In this document: positions 31,488 through 40,278 of the stretch, piece by piece
Numbering within the stretch: the first letter of the stretch is position 1
Layout of the letters: the number at the start of each line of letters is the position of its first letter
NCBI GenBank assembly: GCA_963763115.1
Contig: CAVXNM010000058.1
Span: forward strand, 1-64,000
Source: CAVQCA01 sp963763115
Lineage (GTDB): Bacteria; Pseudomonadota; Gammaproteobacteria; UBA9214
Length of the DNA: 64,000 bases
Direction of reading: 5' to 3'
The notes under the pieces: generated by a model
What the model was told of the DNA's origin: nothing
Database searches by the model: none
What the model saw: only the letters and a program-made list of their open reading frames with translations
Program-made: the position numbers and the translations under genes

Positions 31488-32903
31488 TCACGGCAGCAGG
31501 CGGTTGATCAGCCGTGCCAGCAGGCGTGCCTTGCCGGAATAGAGCCGCGGCGAGTAGCGCGCATTGATAGCGCGCCGGTGGATCTGTGAAAGCGTCGGAT
31601 AGGCATGGATCAGGCGGCTGATGTCCCCTGCTTTCGCTTTGACCTTCATGGCCAGCGCCAGTTCATGTATCAATTCACCGGCATGCGCGCCGACGAGACT
31701 CGCCCCCGCCACCCGGCCGCGGGCAATCAGGATCTTGATAAATCCCTCACCGACGCCATCCGTGATGGCGCGGTCGATTTCATTGATCGGGAAACGGGCG
31801 ACTTCATAGTGAAGTCCCTGCGCCTGCGCCTGCTGCTCGGTCAGGCCAACCTGGGCAGCCTCGGGATCGGTGTAGGTGACGCTCGGAATTACCCGGTAGT
31901 CGACCTTGCGCGGCACCCTGAACAACAGGCTGGCGAGAACGATGCCGGCCTGGTATTCCGCCATGTGGGTGAACTGGTAAGGCCCGCACACATCCCCGAC
32001 GGCATAAATATGCGGCTGGCTGGTGCGCAGTCGCGCATCGACCACCACCGCTTTGGCGTTGTGTTCCACCCCGGCCTCGTCGAGTCCCAGTCCGAAAACG
32101 GCCGGGCGCCGTCCGGCGGCCACGAGTATTCGTTCGCATTCGACGCTCGCGCCGTTGGTGAGAAACAACTGGCGGCTGTCACCGTCCCGCCTGGCATTCT
32201 CCACCTGGCAGGACAGGTGCAGGGTGATGCCCTCGTCTTCCAGCACCTGGCGAAGCACGGCAGAGACCTCGCCGTCGGCCATGGGCAGGACCCGATCGGC
32301 AGACTCGATGATCGTCACCCGGCTGCCGAGCCGGGCAAATGCCTGCGCCAGTTCGACGCCGACCGGTCCGCCGCCGATGACGGCCAGTCGGAGAGGCAGT
32401 TCCCGGCGCTTGAAGATGGTTTCGTTGGTGTCGTAGCCAACTTCGGCGATTCCCGGGATCGGCGGAACAACCGGCTGCGAACCGGTCGCGATCACGAAAC
32501 GTTTGCTCCGGATGACTTCCTCGTTGACGCTGATCTCATGGGAATTGAGGAAGCGGGCCGCACCGAAGCGCACATCGCAACCGTAGCCGCGAAAGCGCTC
32601 GGGATCATCGTGCTGCTGGATATGGGCGATGACGCTGTCGACCCGGTCCAGCACCCGGTTGATGTCGATTTCCGGATCGCAGGCGGTCAGACCAACCTGG
32701 GCGGCCTGGCGCATCCGGTGCGCCAGCTTTGCGGTATTGATTAGCGTCTTGCTGGGCACGCAGCCGCTGTGCAGGCAGTCTCCGCCGAGATGTTCAGATT
32801 TCTCGATCAGCGTTACCCGCAGGCCCAGCTGTCCGGTCACGCTCGCGATGACCAAACCGCCCGGACCACCGCCGATTACTGCCACGTCCTGTTTCCTGCT
32901 CAC
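31488..32903 (-). CDS. FAD-dependent disulfide oxidoreductase, mercuric-reductase/dihydrolipoyl-dehydrogenase-like
   Basis: 471 residues from a GTG at 32903 that overlaps the stop of the upstream gene (GTGA), with AGGAAAG before it. FAD motif AVIGGGPGGLVIASV, redox pair GGDCLHSGCVPSKTL, NAD(P)H motif LAVIGGGPVGVELAQAF, and IYAVGDVCGPYQFTHMAEY. The C-terminal dimerisation domain carries HAGELIHELALAMK and ends in a basic tail (YSPRLYSGKARLLARLINR). It lacks the terminal CC of MerA. In an arsenosugar operon a role in reducing an arsenic-thiol or lipoyl-like intermediate is plausible but unproven. Confidence 0.88.
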   Translation of the reverse strand: MSRKQDVAVIGGGPGGLVIASVTGQLGLRVTLIEKSEHLGGDCLHSGCVPSKTLINTAKLAHRMRQAAQVGLTACDPEIDINRVLDRVDSVIAHIQQHDDPERFRGYGCDVRFGAARFLNSHEISVNEEVIRSKRFVIATGSQPVVPPIPGIAEVGYDTNETIFKRRELPLRLAVIGGGPVGVELAQAFARLGSRVTIIESADRVLPMADGEVSAVLRQVLEDEGITLHLSCQVENARRDGDSRQLFLTNGASVECERILVAAGRRPAVFGLGLDEAGVEHNAKAVVVDARLRTSQPHIYAVGDVCGPYQFTHMAEYQAGIVLASLLFRVPRKVDYRVIPSVTYTDPEAAQVGLTEQQAQAQGLHYEVARFPINEIDRAITDGVGEGFIKILIARGRVAGASLVGAHAGELIHELALAMKVKAKAGDISRLIHAYPTLSQIHRRAINARYSPRLYSGKARLLARLINRLLP

Positions 32904-33766
32904 CGGTCTTTCCTGTTTTCGTTCCGGTCCCAATGCCGGCGATTGATGGCGTAATTGCCCAGTTTGCCGATCAACGGCATACCCAGCATACCGCGCAGGG
33001 TGATGCAGTGCGCGGCATCGCGAAAGGTATCGATGCCGATCACCATGGCTTCGTGTCCCTCCTGCGGCTGGTTTTGGTAGGTTCCAAACAGCCGGTCCCA
33101 GAGCGAGAGGTTGAAACCGAAATTGCTGTTGGTTTCATGGTCGAGGTGTGAGTGGTGCACACGGTGCATGTCGGGCGTCACGATCAGCCACCGCAGCACG
33201 GCATCGAGGGCGGCGGGCAGGCGCACATTACTGTGATTGAACATGGCGGTGGCGTTCAGCAACACCTCGAACACCACGACGGCGACGATCGGCGGCCCCA
33301 GCAGCACGATGACGGCGAACTTTATGAGCATGGAAAGCAGGATTTCAACCGGGTGAAACCGCGAACCGGTAGTGACATCGAAATCGAGATCGGCGTGGTG
33401 CACGCGGTGCAGGCGCCAGAACAGGGGCACGGCATGGAACATGACATGCTGCAGGTAAATGGCCCCGTCGAGGATGACCACCGAGGCGAGCAGCGCCAGC
33501 CAGTCGGGAGTCTCGATCCGGTTGAATAATCCCCAGCCGTTGAGTTTGGCAGTCGTCGCCATGCCCACTGCCGCCAGCGGAAACAACAACCGCAGCAGCG
33601 CCGTATTGAATACCACAAGTCCGAGGTTGTTGAACCAGCGTTGTGCTTTCGGTTGCGACAGCCGGCGGCGCGGCGCCAGCAGTTCCCAGACGGCCATGAC
33701 GGCGAATACCCCCAGGAAGCAGGCCAGTCGGATGACCGGTTCGTGATTCAGGATGACGTCATTCAT
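32900..33766 (-). CDS. membrane fatty-acid hydroxylase / sterol desaturase family protein
   Basis: 288 residues from the ATG at 33766, which overlaps the dusA stop (ATGA). Several membrane helices (LACFLGVFAVMAVWELLAP, LLASVVILDGAIYLQHVMF, IVLLGPPIVAVVVFEVLL). Di-iron histidine motifs are in order: HVMFH, HRVHH with HADLDFD, NHSN, and HRVHHSHLDHETNSNFG. The family oxidises lipids or other hydrophobic substrates with O2. Its position between dusA and the arsenosugar genes suggests action on an arsenolipid or lipid precursor; that is inference. Confidence 0.87.
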   Translation of the reverse strand: MNDVILNHEPVIRLACFLGVFAVMAVWELLAPRRRLSQPKAQRWFNNLGLVVFNTALLRLLFPLAAVGMATTAKLNGWGLFNRIETPDWLALLASVVILDGAIYLQHVMFHAVPLFWRLHRVHHADLDFDVTTGSRFHPVEILLSMLIKFAVIVLLGPPIVAVVVFEVLLNATAMFNHSNVRLPAALDAVLRWLIVTPDMHRVHHSHLDHETNSNFGFNLSLWDRLFGTYQNQPQEGHEAMVIGIDTFRDAAHCITLRGMLGMPLIGKLGNYAINRRHWDRNENRKDR

Positions 33767-34827
33767 GCGCAAATTCTTTCAGCTCTCGCCGTTTCCTCTT
33801 CCGCACCGACGGCGCCCGCCGCCGCAAGCGCATGGAGGACGACATCGGGGCCCGCGCCCGCCCGAAGAGCGTGTTCACTCAGGTGCCGCCGCCACACGCG
33901 CGCACCGGGCACGCCCTGGAACAGCCCCAGCATGTGGCGGGTGATATGTTTGAGTTCGGTGCCCGCACTCAGTTCACGCTCGATATAGGGCAGCATGCGT
34001 TCCACAATGAGGGCACGATCCGGTACCGTACGCGGGTCAGCGAAGAAGCGGGCATCGACGCGTGAAAGCACATAGGGGTTATGGTAGGCTTCACGGCCCA
34101 GCATGACCCCATCCACGTGTCCGAGATGCACGGCCGCCTCATCCAGTTGCCGGATGCCGCCGTTCAGGACGATTGTCAGCCCGGGGAACTCGTTTTTCAG
34201 ACGGTAGACAACATCGTATCTCAGCGGCGGAATACTGCGGTTCTCCTTCGGGCTCAGCCCCTTCAGGATGGCCTTGCGTGCATGCACGATGAACGTGCGG
34301 CAGCCGGCCCCGGCCAGACGTTCCACGAAGGCGGCCAACGCCACGTAACTGTCCTGATCGTCGATGCCGATGCGGGTCTTGACTGTAACCGGGACGGCCA
34401 CCGAGGTGGTCATGGCCGCCACGCAGTCGGCCACCTGTTCGGGTTCCGCCATCAGGCAGGCGCCGAAACGCCCGGAGCGCACCCGGTCACTGGGACAGCC
34501 CAGGTTCAGATTGATCTCGTCGTACCCGTACGCCTCGCCCAAACGGGCCGCCTGCGCCAGTTCGACCGGATCGCTGCCGCCAAGCTGCAAGGCCAGCGGG
34601 TGCTCCGCGGGATGAAAACCCAGCAACCGTTCGGAATCGCCACGCAGCAGCGCGGCACTGGTCAGCATTTCACAGTAAAGCCGGCAATGACAGGAAATCT
34701 GGCGCAGAAAATACCGGCAGTGGCGGTCGGTCCACTCCATCATCGGCGCCACTGAAAAACATCGTTCGGTTGTGCTGTTAATGTTTCCTGCTCCGCAGCC
34801 GAGACCCGTATCACACGTATGCGTCAC
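33763..34827 (-). CDS. dusA: tRNA-dihydrouridine(20/20a) synthase DusA
   Basis: FMN enzyme reducing U20/U20a in the tRNA D-loop. The 354-residue sequence has VAPMMEWTDRHCRYFLR (FMN phosphate region), EINLNLGCPSDRVRSGRFGACLM with the catalytic Cys (GCPSD), and VIVLNGGIRQLD-like and GVMLGREAYHNPYVL segments. It heads an operon whose other genes concern arsenic and lipid chemistry, with no spacing between its stop and the next start. The ATG at 34827 is used; the first 25 residues are poorly conserved. Confidence 0.94.
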   Translation of the reverse strand: MTHTCDTGLGCGAGNINSTTERCFSVAPMMEWTDRHCRYFLRQISCHCRLYCEMLTSAALLRGDSERLLGFHPAEHPLALQLGGSDPVELAQAARLGEAYGYDEINLNLGCPSDRVRSGRFGACLMAEPEQVADCVAAMTTSVAVPVTVKTRIGIDDQDSYVALAAFVERLAGAGCRTFIVHARKAILKGLSPKENRSIPPLRYDVVYRLKNEFPGLTIVLNGGIRQLDEAAVHLGHVDGVMLGREAYHNPYVLSRVDARFFADPRTVPDRALIVERMLPYIERELSAGTELKHITRHMLGLFQGVPGARVWRRHLSEHALRAGAGPDVVLHALAAAGAVGAEEETARAERICA

Positions 34828-34967
34828 GATACCGGTTACTCATTGCAATGAACAGGTGACCTGTGTCACGCATTTCAAAATTGCGCTTTTGTATTTTTAC
34901 CTGTGGTGATATAGTCATGACGAGTGCCGGAATTCAGAAAATTATCCTGTTTACCAAGGAGTTAGCT

Positions 34968-35276
34968 ATGGATAGTACCCGCTCTGCGCTGTTTGCATTT
35001 TCGCTGGCCATCCTGTTTGCGGGACCTGCCTCCGCCGATACGCTGCTGATGGACAACGTCCAGTCCGTGCCGCAGGTGGTCATGCCGCAAAGGGGCATGT
35101 CGATGGACGCCGTGCGTGCCGAATTCGGCAACCCGATGACGGAACACGCCCCGGTGCCAACCAACGACGGCCCGCTGCACCCGCCAATTACCCGCTGGGA
35201 CTATGACGGCTACTCGGTGTTCTTCGAAAATAGCACGGTGTTGCACTCAGTCGTGACGCACGCGCAAGCAGAGTAA
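34968..35276 (+). CDS. small periplasmic protein of unknown function
   Basis: 102 residues from the ATG at 34968, with AAGGAG seven bases before it. Signal peptide MDSTRSALFAFSLAILFAG with cleavage near ASA-DT. The mature part contains RGMSMDAVRAEFGNP, a phrase like the BamE/SmpA start-of-fold motif, then PPITRWDYDGYSVFFEN. By that resemblance it may bind other envelope proteins; no function can be stated. The AT-rich stretch upstream (34880-34915) could carry its promoter, with TATAGT as a possible -10. Confidence 0.82.
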   Translation: MDSTRSALFAFSLAILFAGPASADTLLMDNVQSVPQVVMPQRGMSMDAVRAEFGNPMTEHAPVPTNDGPLHPPITRWDYDGYSVFFENSTVLHSVVTHAQAE

Positions 35277-35324
35277 GCCTCTCAACCCGCAAGCGGTTCC
35301 TGCCCACGCTGCCTGGCGCATGCC

Positions 35325-36356
35325 ATGCACCCGCATTGTCTTGTTCCTGAAACCGCGGAACAGTGCGCTATCCTGCTGACATGGCCGCATAGGAACAGTG
35401 CCTGGGCCGACAGCATGGAGGCTGTCACCGCGGTGTATCTCGAAATCGCCCGGACGGTCGTGGCGCACGAGAAGCTGCTCGTCGTATGCTACGACCCGGA
35501 CCATGCCGGGGAGGTCAGGCAGGCATGCGCCCGGACCGGCATACCGCTCGACGCCATTAACTTTTTACCCGCCCGGACAAACGACACCTGGATCCGTGAC
35601 TACGGACCCCTCGCAGTTTCGGACGGCACCGGATTACGCCTGCTCGACTTCGTCTTCGACGGCTGGGGCAGGAAATATCCCGCCGAGCTGGATAATGCAG
35701 TCACCCGGAAACTGGAAACAGAAGGTGTGTTCAAGCCCTCCTGCCGGCGCTTCCGGCTGGTTCTCGAGGGCGGCAGCATCGATACCGACGGCCAGGGCAG
35801 CCTGCTGACCACCTCGAACTGTCTGATCACGAACAGCCGCAACCCGGGTTACGACAAAGCGGCATTTGAACGGCTTTTTGCCGAGGAAATGGGCATACAA
35901 CGAGTGCTCTGGCTCGATCACGGGGAACTCGAGGGGGACGACACCGACGCACATATCGACATGCTGGCCCGTTTCTGTTCGCCGCACACCATCGCCTACA
36001 CACAATTCACCGACCGCAGCGACAGTCAATTCGCGGGACTGAACGCGATGGAAAGGCAGCTCGGCACCTTCACCACCCTCGAGGGCCGTCCCTATCAACT
36101 GCTTCCCCTGCCGCTGCCGGCGCCGCTCCACTCCGTCACCGGCAAACGGCTGCCCGCCAGCTACGCCAACTTCCTCATTATCAACGGCGCAGTGCTCGTG
36201 CCGGTCTACGATGACCCGGCCGATACCATCGCGCTTGAGCGTCTTGCCGGGGTCTTTCCCGAACGGCACGTCATTCCGGTCAACTGCCTGCCGCTCATCC
36301 AGCAGTACGGCAGCCTGCATTGCGCGACCATGCAGCTCCCGGCCGGCGTCCTTTGA
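35325..36356 (+). CDS. aguA: agmatine deiminase
   Basis: Converts agmatine to N-carbamoylputrescine and ammonia. The 343-residue guanidino-modifying fold shows TNDTWIRDYGPLAV (Asp near 90), LEGGSIDTDGQG, HIDMLARF (His near 212) and the catalytic Cys333 in GSLHCATMQ near the end. It is followed by N-carbamoylputrescine amidase, so the pair makes putrescine. A family relative is bacterial peptidyl-arginine deiminase; the neighbour decides for agmatine. Confidence 0.93.
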   Translation: MHPHCLVPETAEQCAILLTWPHRNSAWADSMEAVTAVYLEIARTVVAHEKLLVVCYDPDHAGEVRQACARTGIPLDAINFLPARTNDTWIRDYGPLAVSDGTGLRLLDFVFDGWGRKYPAELDNAVTRKLETEGVFKPSCRRFRLVLEGGSIDTDGQGSLLTTSNCLITNSRNPGYDKAAFERLFAEEMGIQRVLWLDHGELEGDDTDAHIDMLARFCSPHTIAYTQFTDRSDSQFAGLNAMERQLGTFTTLEGRPYQLLPLPLPAPLHSVTGKRLPASYANFLIINGAVLVPVYDDPADTIALERLAGVFPERHVIPVNCLPLIQQYGSLHCATMQLPAGVL

Positions 36357-36368
36357 ATTAATTTCATC

Positions 36369-36453
36369 ATCGCAAAGACGTAATGTTCGCAAAGAAGCTG
36401 ATTTGCGATAAGCACAACAAACGGCTTTGAGTTCTTCGCACCTTTGCGGTGAG
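36369..36453. repeat. degenerate inverted repeat, CACCGCAAAG family, copy 1
   Basis: Left arm ATCGCAAAGACGTAATGTTCGCAAAG, right arm CTTCGCACCTTTGCGGTGAG. A better-preserved relative lies at 47309-47385. It separates aguA from aguB. Confidence 0.6.
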
Positions 36454-36496
36454 AGAATTTCCTTATCCGTGTACACTGGTTAAACTTGCTGCGCAT

Positions 36497-37387
36497 ATGA
36501 ATACCCAAACGCTCACCGTCGGATTGATACAGCAGCGCTGTTCCGCCGATGCCGCATGTAATCTGGCCGCGAGCATCGAGGGCATAAGGAAAGCGGCGGC
36601 CCGGGGCGCCCAGTTGGTGCTGCTGCCGGAGCTGCATACCAGCCTGTATTTCTGCCAGACGGAAGACACGGACCTGTTCGACCTGGCGGAAACCATTCCG
36701 GGTCCCACCACCGAACGGCTCGGCACGCTGGCCGCCGAACTCGGCATCGTCATCGTCGCATCGATCTTCGAGAAGCGGGCTGCCGGTCTCTACCACAATA
36801 CGGCGGTAGCGATCGAATGTGACGGCCGCATCGCCGGCTGCTACCGCAAGATGCACATTCCCGACGATCCCGGCTATTACGAAAAATTCTATTTCACTCC
36901 GGGTGATCTTGGCTTCAACCCGGTACGAACCTCCGTGGGCATGCTGGGTTTGCTGGTCTGCTGGGATCAGTGGTATCCGGAGGCGGCCCGCCTGATGGCC
37001 CTCGGCGGCGCGCAGCTCCTGCTCTATCCGACGGCGATCGGCTGGAACCCGGCCGACGACGCCGAGGAACAGGCGCGCCAGCGCGACGCCTGGCTGACGA
37101 TCCAGCGCGGACACGCCATCGCCAACGGCCTGCCCGTACTGACCTGCAACCGCTCGGGGTTCGAAGCCGACGACTCCGGACAAACGGACGGGATTCAGTT
37201 CTGGGGCAGCAGTGCGGTGTTCGGCCCCCAGGGCGAGATCCTCGAGCAGGCGACCGAAAACGAAGCCGGTATCGTCGTCGCCGCGATCGACCTGAACCGC
37301 ACGGAGCAGGTCCGACGGCTCTGGCCCTATCTGCGCGACCGGCGCATCGACGCCTACCAGGATCTGCTGCGCCGCTATCGCGACTGA
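36497..37387 (+). CDS. aguB: N-carbamoylputrescine amidase
   Basis: Nitrilase-fold enzyme hydrolysing N-carbamoylputrescine to putrescine, CO2 and ammonia. The 296-residue protein from the ATG at 36497 carries the triad Glu45 (LLPELHTSLYFC), Lys118 (GCYRKMHIPDD) and Cys155 (LLVCWDQWYPE). RKMHIPDDPGYYEKFYFTPGD is the substrate-specific stretch of this subgroup. An upstream in-frame Met at 36449 lies inside the repeat and is unlikely. Only 140 bases separate it from aguA. Confidence 0.95.
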   Translation: MNTQTLTVGLIQQRCSADAACNLAASIEGIRKAAARGAQLVLLPELHTSLYFCQTEDTDLFDLAETIPGPTTERLGTLAAELGIVIVASIFEKRAAGLYHNTAVAIECDGRIAGCYRKMHIPDDPGYYEKFYFTPGDLGFNPVRTSVGMLGLLVCWDQWYPEAARLMALGGAQLLLYPTAIGWNPADDAEEQARQRDAWLTIQRGHAIANGLPVLTCNRSGFEADDSGQTDGIQFWGSSAVFGPQGEILEQATENEAGIVVAAIDLNRTEQVRRLWPYLRDRRIDAYQDLLRRYRD

Positions 37388-37487
37388 GCCCGTGAACCGG
37401 GGGAAGCGCGGGCGAGCCGGTAGTAAGGGCCGGGCATTCCGTGGATAATGTTCGGATCGGCTCTGGCTGTTTTTCTGGTATGACATC

Positions 37488-38624
37488 ATGATTCTGATTC
37501 TGCATGCGGACACCGACAAAAACGGGACCGCTTACCGGCATTTGCTGGAGCATCTGGCCAACCTGCGGAACATCACGGTCCGCGTGCATGACGAGGTCGG
37601 CGCACAGCAAACGCTGACCGAACTCTATCTGGTGGGTGACACGGCCGCGCTGCAGATTGAGGATATGGCGAGCCTGCCCTGCGTGGAGCGGGTGGTGCGC
37701 GTCTCCGAGGAATACCGCATCCTCGGTCGCCATCACGATGACAATCGTTCGACCTTCTTCGAATACAATGGCGTGCGCTTCGGACAGGACAACCTGAATG
37801 TCTTCGCCGGCCTGTGCGCCGTCGACACCTCCGAGCATGTCGAAATCATGATGAAGGCCTTGCAGGAACGCAGCCTGCCCTGCACTCGCATGGGTGCCTA
37901 CAAGCCGCGCACCAATCCCTATTCGTTCCAGGGACATGGCAAGAGCTGTCTGCCCTATGTGTTCGAACTGGCGGGCAAATACGACATCAAGGTCATCGCC
38001 ATGGAGGTGACCCATGACATGCACCTGCGGGAAATCCGGGAAGCGCTCGATCTGACGGGAAATCCGACCGGGGTGTTGCTGCAGATCGGCACCCGCAATA
38101 CCCAGAACTTCGAACTGCTTAAGGCGGTAGGTCGCCAGCGTGAATTCCCGGTACTTCTGAAACGCGGCTTCGGCATCACGCTGGAGGAATCACTCAACGC
38201 GGCCGAATACCTGGCCAGCGAAGGTAACCGGCGTGTCGTGTTCGGATTGCGCGGCATGAAGACCAACATGGGCGACCCGCATCGCAATTTCGTCGACTTC
38301 TCCCACGTGCCAGCCGTCAAGCGTTTGACCCGTATGCCCGTGTGCATCGATCCCTCACATTCCGTGGGCAGCCGGGATGCCTCACCGGAGGGTATTATGG
38401 ATGTATTTCACGTGACCGCCCAAGGGGTTATCGCCGGGGCGAATATGATACTCGTCGATTTTCACCCGGTACCGAGCAAGGCGCTGGTGGATGGTCCGCA
38501 GGCGCTGCATATGGATGAACTCGACTATTTTCTCGAGGATGTCAGGCTGGCGCGGGAGGCATACGAAAACCGTGTGGTCCTGGCCACGAAATACCGCAAC
38601 CAGCAGGAGGCATCGGCCGCCTGA
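37488..38624 (+). CDS. 3-deoxy-7-phosphoheptulonate synthase, AroA type I-beta
   Basis: First step of aromatic amino acid synthesis. The 378-residue protein has an N-terminal ferredoxin-like regulatory domain (MILILHADTDKNG to about residue 75) fused to the barrel, as in Thermotoga DAHP synthase. Barrel motifs: CTRMGAYKPRTNPYSFQG, LLQIGTRNTQNFELL, LLKRGFGITLEE, MPVCIDPSHSVGSRD and GANMILVDFHPVPSKALVDG (metal and phosphate ligands). I do not assign AroF, G or H because those names belong to the type I-alpha enzymes. Confidence 0.92.
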   Translation: MILILHADTDKNGTAYRHLLEHLANLRNITVRVHDEVGAQQTLTELYLVGDTAALQIEDMASLPCVERVVRVSEEYRILGRHHDDNRSTFFEYNGVRFGQDNLNVFAGLCAVDTSEHVEIMMKALQERSLPCTRMGAYKPRTNPYSFQGHGKSCLPYVFELAGKYDIKVIAMEVTHDMHLREIREALDLTGNPTGVLLQIGTRNTQNFELLKAVGRQREFPVLLKRGFGITLEESLNAAEYLASEGNRRVVFGLRGMKTNMGDPHRNFVDFSHVPAVKRLTRMPVCIDPSHSVGSRDASPEGIMDVFHVTAQGVIAGANMILVDFHPVPSKALVDGPQALHMDELDYFLEDVRLAREAYENRVVLATKYRNQQEASAA

Positions 38625-38706
38625 TCCCGGGTGGCGCACGCTATTCCGTCCAAGATGACGAGTACCGAGATGCATTAAATCATCAAATCAGGACGTGAGA
38701 ACAACC

Positions 38707-38927
38707 ATGATGACACCGTTAAAGCGACTTTTCATAATGACCGTAATTTCCGTGGCTGTATTTTTCTCAGTCGGAACGCTGTTCTGCAACGGCATGTGGG
38801 CGGCCAGTCGCCGAACAACATCCAGACCCTCCTCAGGTTCGGTTATCCCGCCGGGAAGATCAAATAGTACCGCGGTGGCATGCAGGACTGGGAAATTCTC
38901 GGCCTGACCACGGTGGCGGGAGAGTAA
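38707..38927 (+). pseudogene. remnant of a secreted rhodanese-domain gene
   Basis: An ATG at 38707 opens a good signal peptide (MMTPLKRLFIMTVISVAVFF) ending near GMWAA. From about 38810, another frame reads SPNNIQTLLRFGYPAGKIK, a TAG, then YRGGMQDWEILGLTTVAGE and TAA at 38927. This is the C-terminal end of a rhodanese fold (the GGMQDW segment) with an in-frame stop, probably from Trp. The catalytic Cys loop and most of the domain are absent. I read this as a large internal deletion with a nonsense mutation. It stands 25 bases before a secreted DsrE-family gene. Confidence 0.72.
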
Positions 38928-38952
38928 TGCCGTCGTGAGCACGTAACTGGTC

Positions 38953-39483
38953 ATGGAACCACATCCGAAACCCTCTGTCGCTGCTGCACTGATGTTTGTG
39001 CTGATACTCACAGTTGGTTCGAGCGCCGGCGAGGAGGTTTCCCGGGAGGTACAGACCCCCTATACCGAGCAGAAGGTGGTGTTCGATTTCTATTTCGACA
39101 ATCCGGAAAAAATCAATGCCGCCCTGTACTGGATCCGTTCGCTCATGAACCCGCTCATGGATGCACCGTACGATATGGCGCCCGAATTTCTGGATATCAA
39201 GGTCGTTATCCACGGCACGGAGATCGTGACGCTGGCGCGCAAGAACTTAGAGAAATACCGGGACGCCGTCGAGCGCATGCGCTACTACGCCAGCCTGGGC
39301 GTACAGTTCAAGGTGTGCGCTCTGGCGGCGCAGGACTACGGCTACCAGCCGGATGCATTCTATGATTTCGTCGAGGTCGTACCCTCGGCGATCACGGAAC
39401 TCGCCCACTGGCAATTGCAGGGCTATGCCCTGATCACCCCCGTGGTGATGGAGAAACGCTTCTCTATCGAGGAAATCCGTTGA
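38953..39483 (+). CDS. secreted DsrE-family protein
   Basis: 176 residues. N-terminal signal-like segment (AAALMFVLILTVGSSAG). The mature chain has the DsrE fold: KVVFDFYFDNPEKINAAL, EFLDIKVVIHGTEIV, a single conserved-position Cys in VQFKVCALAAQDYGY, and a VEVVPSAITELAHWQLQGYAL end. That Cys equals the sulfur-carrying position of DsrE/TusD. A periplasmic sulfur carrier is the inferred role. It is adjacent to a ruined rhodanese gene, and in many sulfur oxidisers the two occur together. Confidence 0.85.
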   Translation: MEPHPKPSVAAALMFVLILTVGSSAGEEVSREVQTPYTEQKVVFDFYFDNPEKINAALYWIRSLMNPLMDAPYDMAPEFLDIKVVIHGTEIVTLARKNLEKYRDAVERMRYYASLGVQFKVCALAAQDYGYQPDAFYDFVEVVPSAITELAHWQLQGYALITPVVMEKRFSIEEIR

Positions 39484-39492
39484 AACCTGTGA

Positions 39493-40278
39493 CTATTTCG
39501 CCCGTTTCAGGCTGTTCTGGTCGAAATCCCGGTCCGTGAGGCCGGTGCGGAAACGGTAGTCACTCCAGGACAGCGTGGTACTTTTTCCGGTCTGGTGGTT
39601 GGCCATCTCCATGCGCAGGGCGCGCCAGAATTTGTCCATATACCGCCGGTACTCGTGGAAGGTGAGGGTCTTTAACAGCGCGTCCTTGCGGTCGTAGTAG
39701 ATTACCTGCTGCGGCCGGTACTCCTGCTTGTCGATCCAGACCTCCTGGCGCGTATAGCCCGAGTTCGGATCGACCGGCCGACGTTCGATCACGAAGCAAT
39801 CCATGCCATCATAAGTCTCGTCCCGGAGATACACATAGGTGTATTTCTCGACTTCATCGGAAGCGATGTCCTCATAGGCGAACTCGCTGCCCATGAACGG
39901 GCCCGACTTGTTTTTCGAGGAAATACGTTTCACCCGCTTGAGAGACGGCAGATAGAGCCACTGGTCATCGAGACCGGTGACATGCGAGAACGTCAGGAAG
40001 GCCGTGCCCTTGACGTCGGCCGGTGCGTCGAAGATGGACAGGCTCTTGTCACCGTCGCCTTCGATCTCAAGGGTACGCACCCGTACCGCGCGCCGGCTTT
40101 CATCCCCCTGCCGGTTACGCAGGACCATTTCCATGCCAGCCGTCGAATCGCCGAACCCCTTGTCCCTCGCGTCCGCCTCGACGGCAATGGCCAGGCCCTT
40201 CTCCGCGGGCGTTTCGGCCGGGGCGATCACCGGCATCAGCACAAGCAAACAAACCAGCAATGTTTTCTTCATATTCAT
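39493..40278 (-). CDS. LolA-like outer-membrane lipoprotein-sorting protein
   Basis: 261 residues. Signal peptide MKKTLLVCLLVLMPVIAPA. The mature chain contains DDQWLYLPSLKRVKRISSKNKSG-type segments (shown in part), FMGSEFAYEDIAS, and TRQEVWIDKQEYRPQQVIYYD, typical of the family pfam17131. The ATG at 40278 overlaps the stop of the RND transporter (ATGA). Such proteins pair with RND/MMPL exporters and probably receive a lipid or hydrophobic cargo in the periplasm. It is a different family from the true LolA at 5451-6089. Confidence 0.87.
   Translation of the reverse strand: MNMKKTLLVCLLVLMPVIAPAETPAEKGLAIAVEADARDKGFGDSTAGMEMVLRNRQGDESRRAVRVRTLEIEGDGDKSLSIFDAPADVKGTAFLTFSHVTGLDDQWLYLPSLKRVKRISSKNKSGPFMGSEFAYEDIASDEVEKYTYVYLRDETYDGMDCFVIERRPVDPNSGYTRQEVWIDKQEYRPQQVIYYDRKDALLKTLTFHEYRRYMDKFWRALRMEMANHQTGKSTTLSWSDYRFRTGLTDRDFDQNSLKRAK

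Noticed and set aside
36206..37519. 437-codon frame antisense to aguB
   Set aside because: Shadow of a well-supported gene, with no family motif.
39493..40278. Second copy of lolA
   Set aside because: It lacks the LolA sequence pattern, is longer, and is coupled to an RND exporter; it belongs to a separate LolA-like family.
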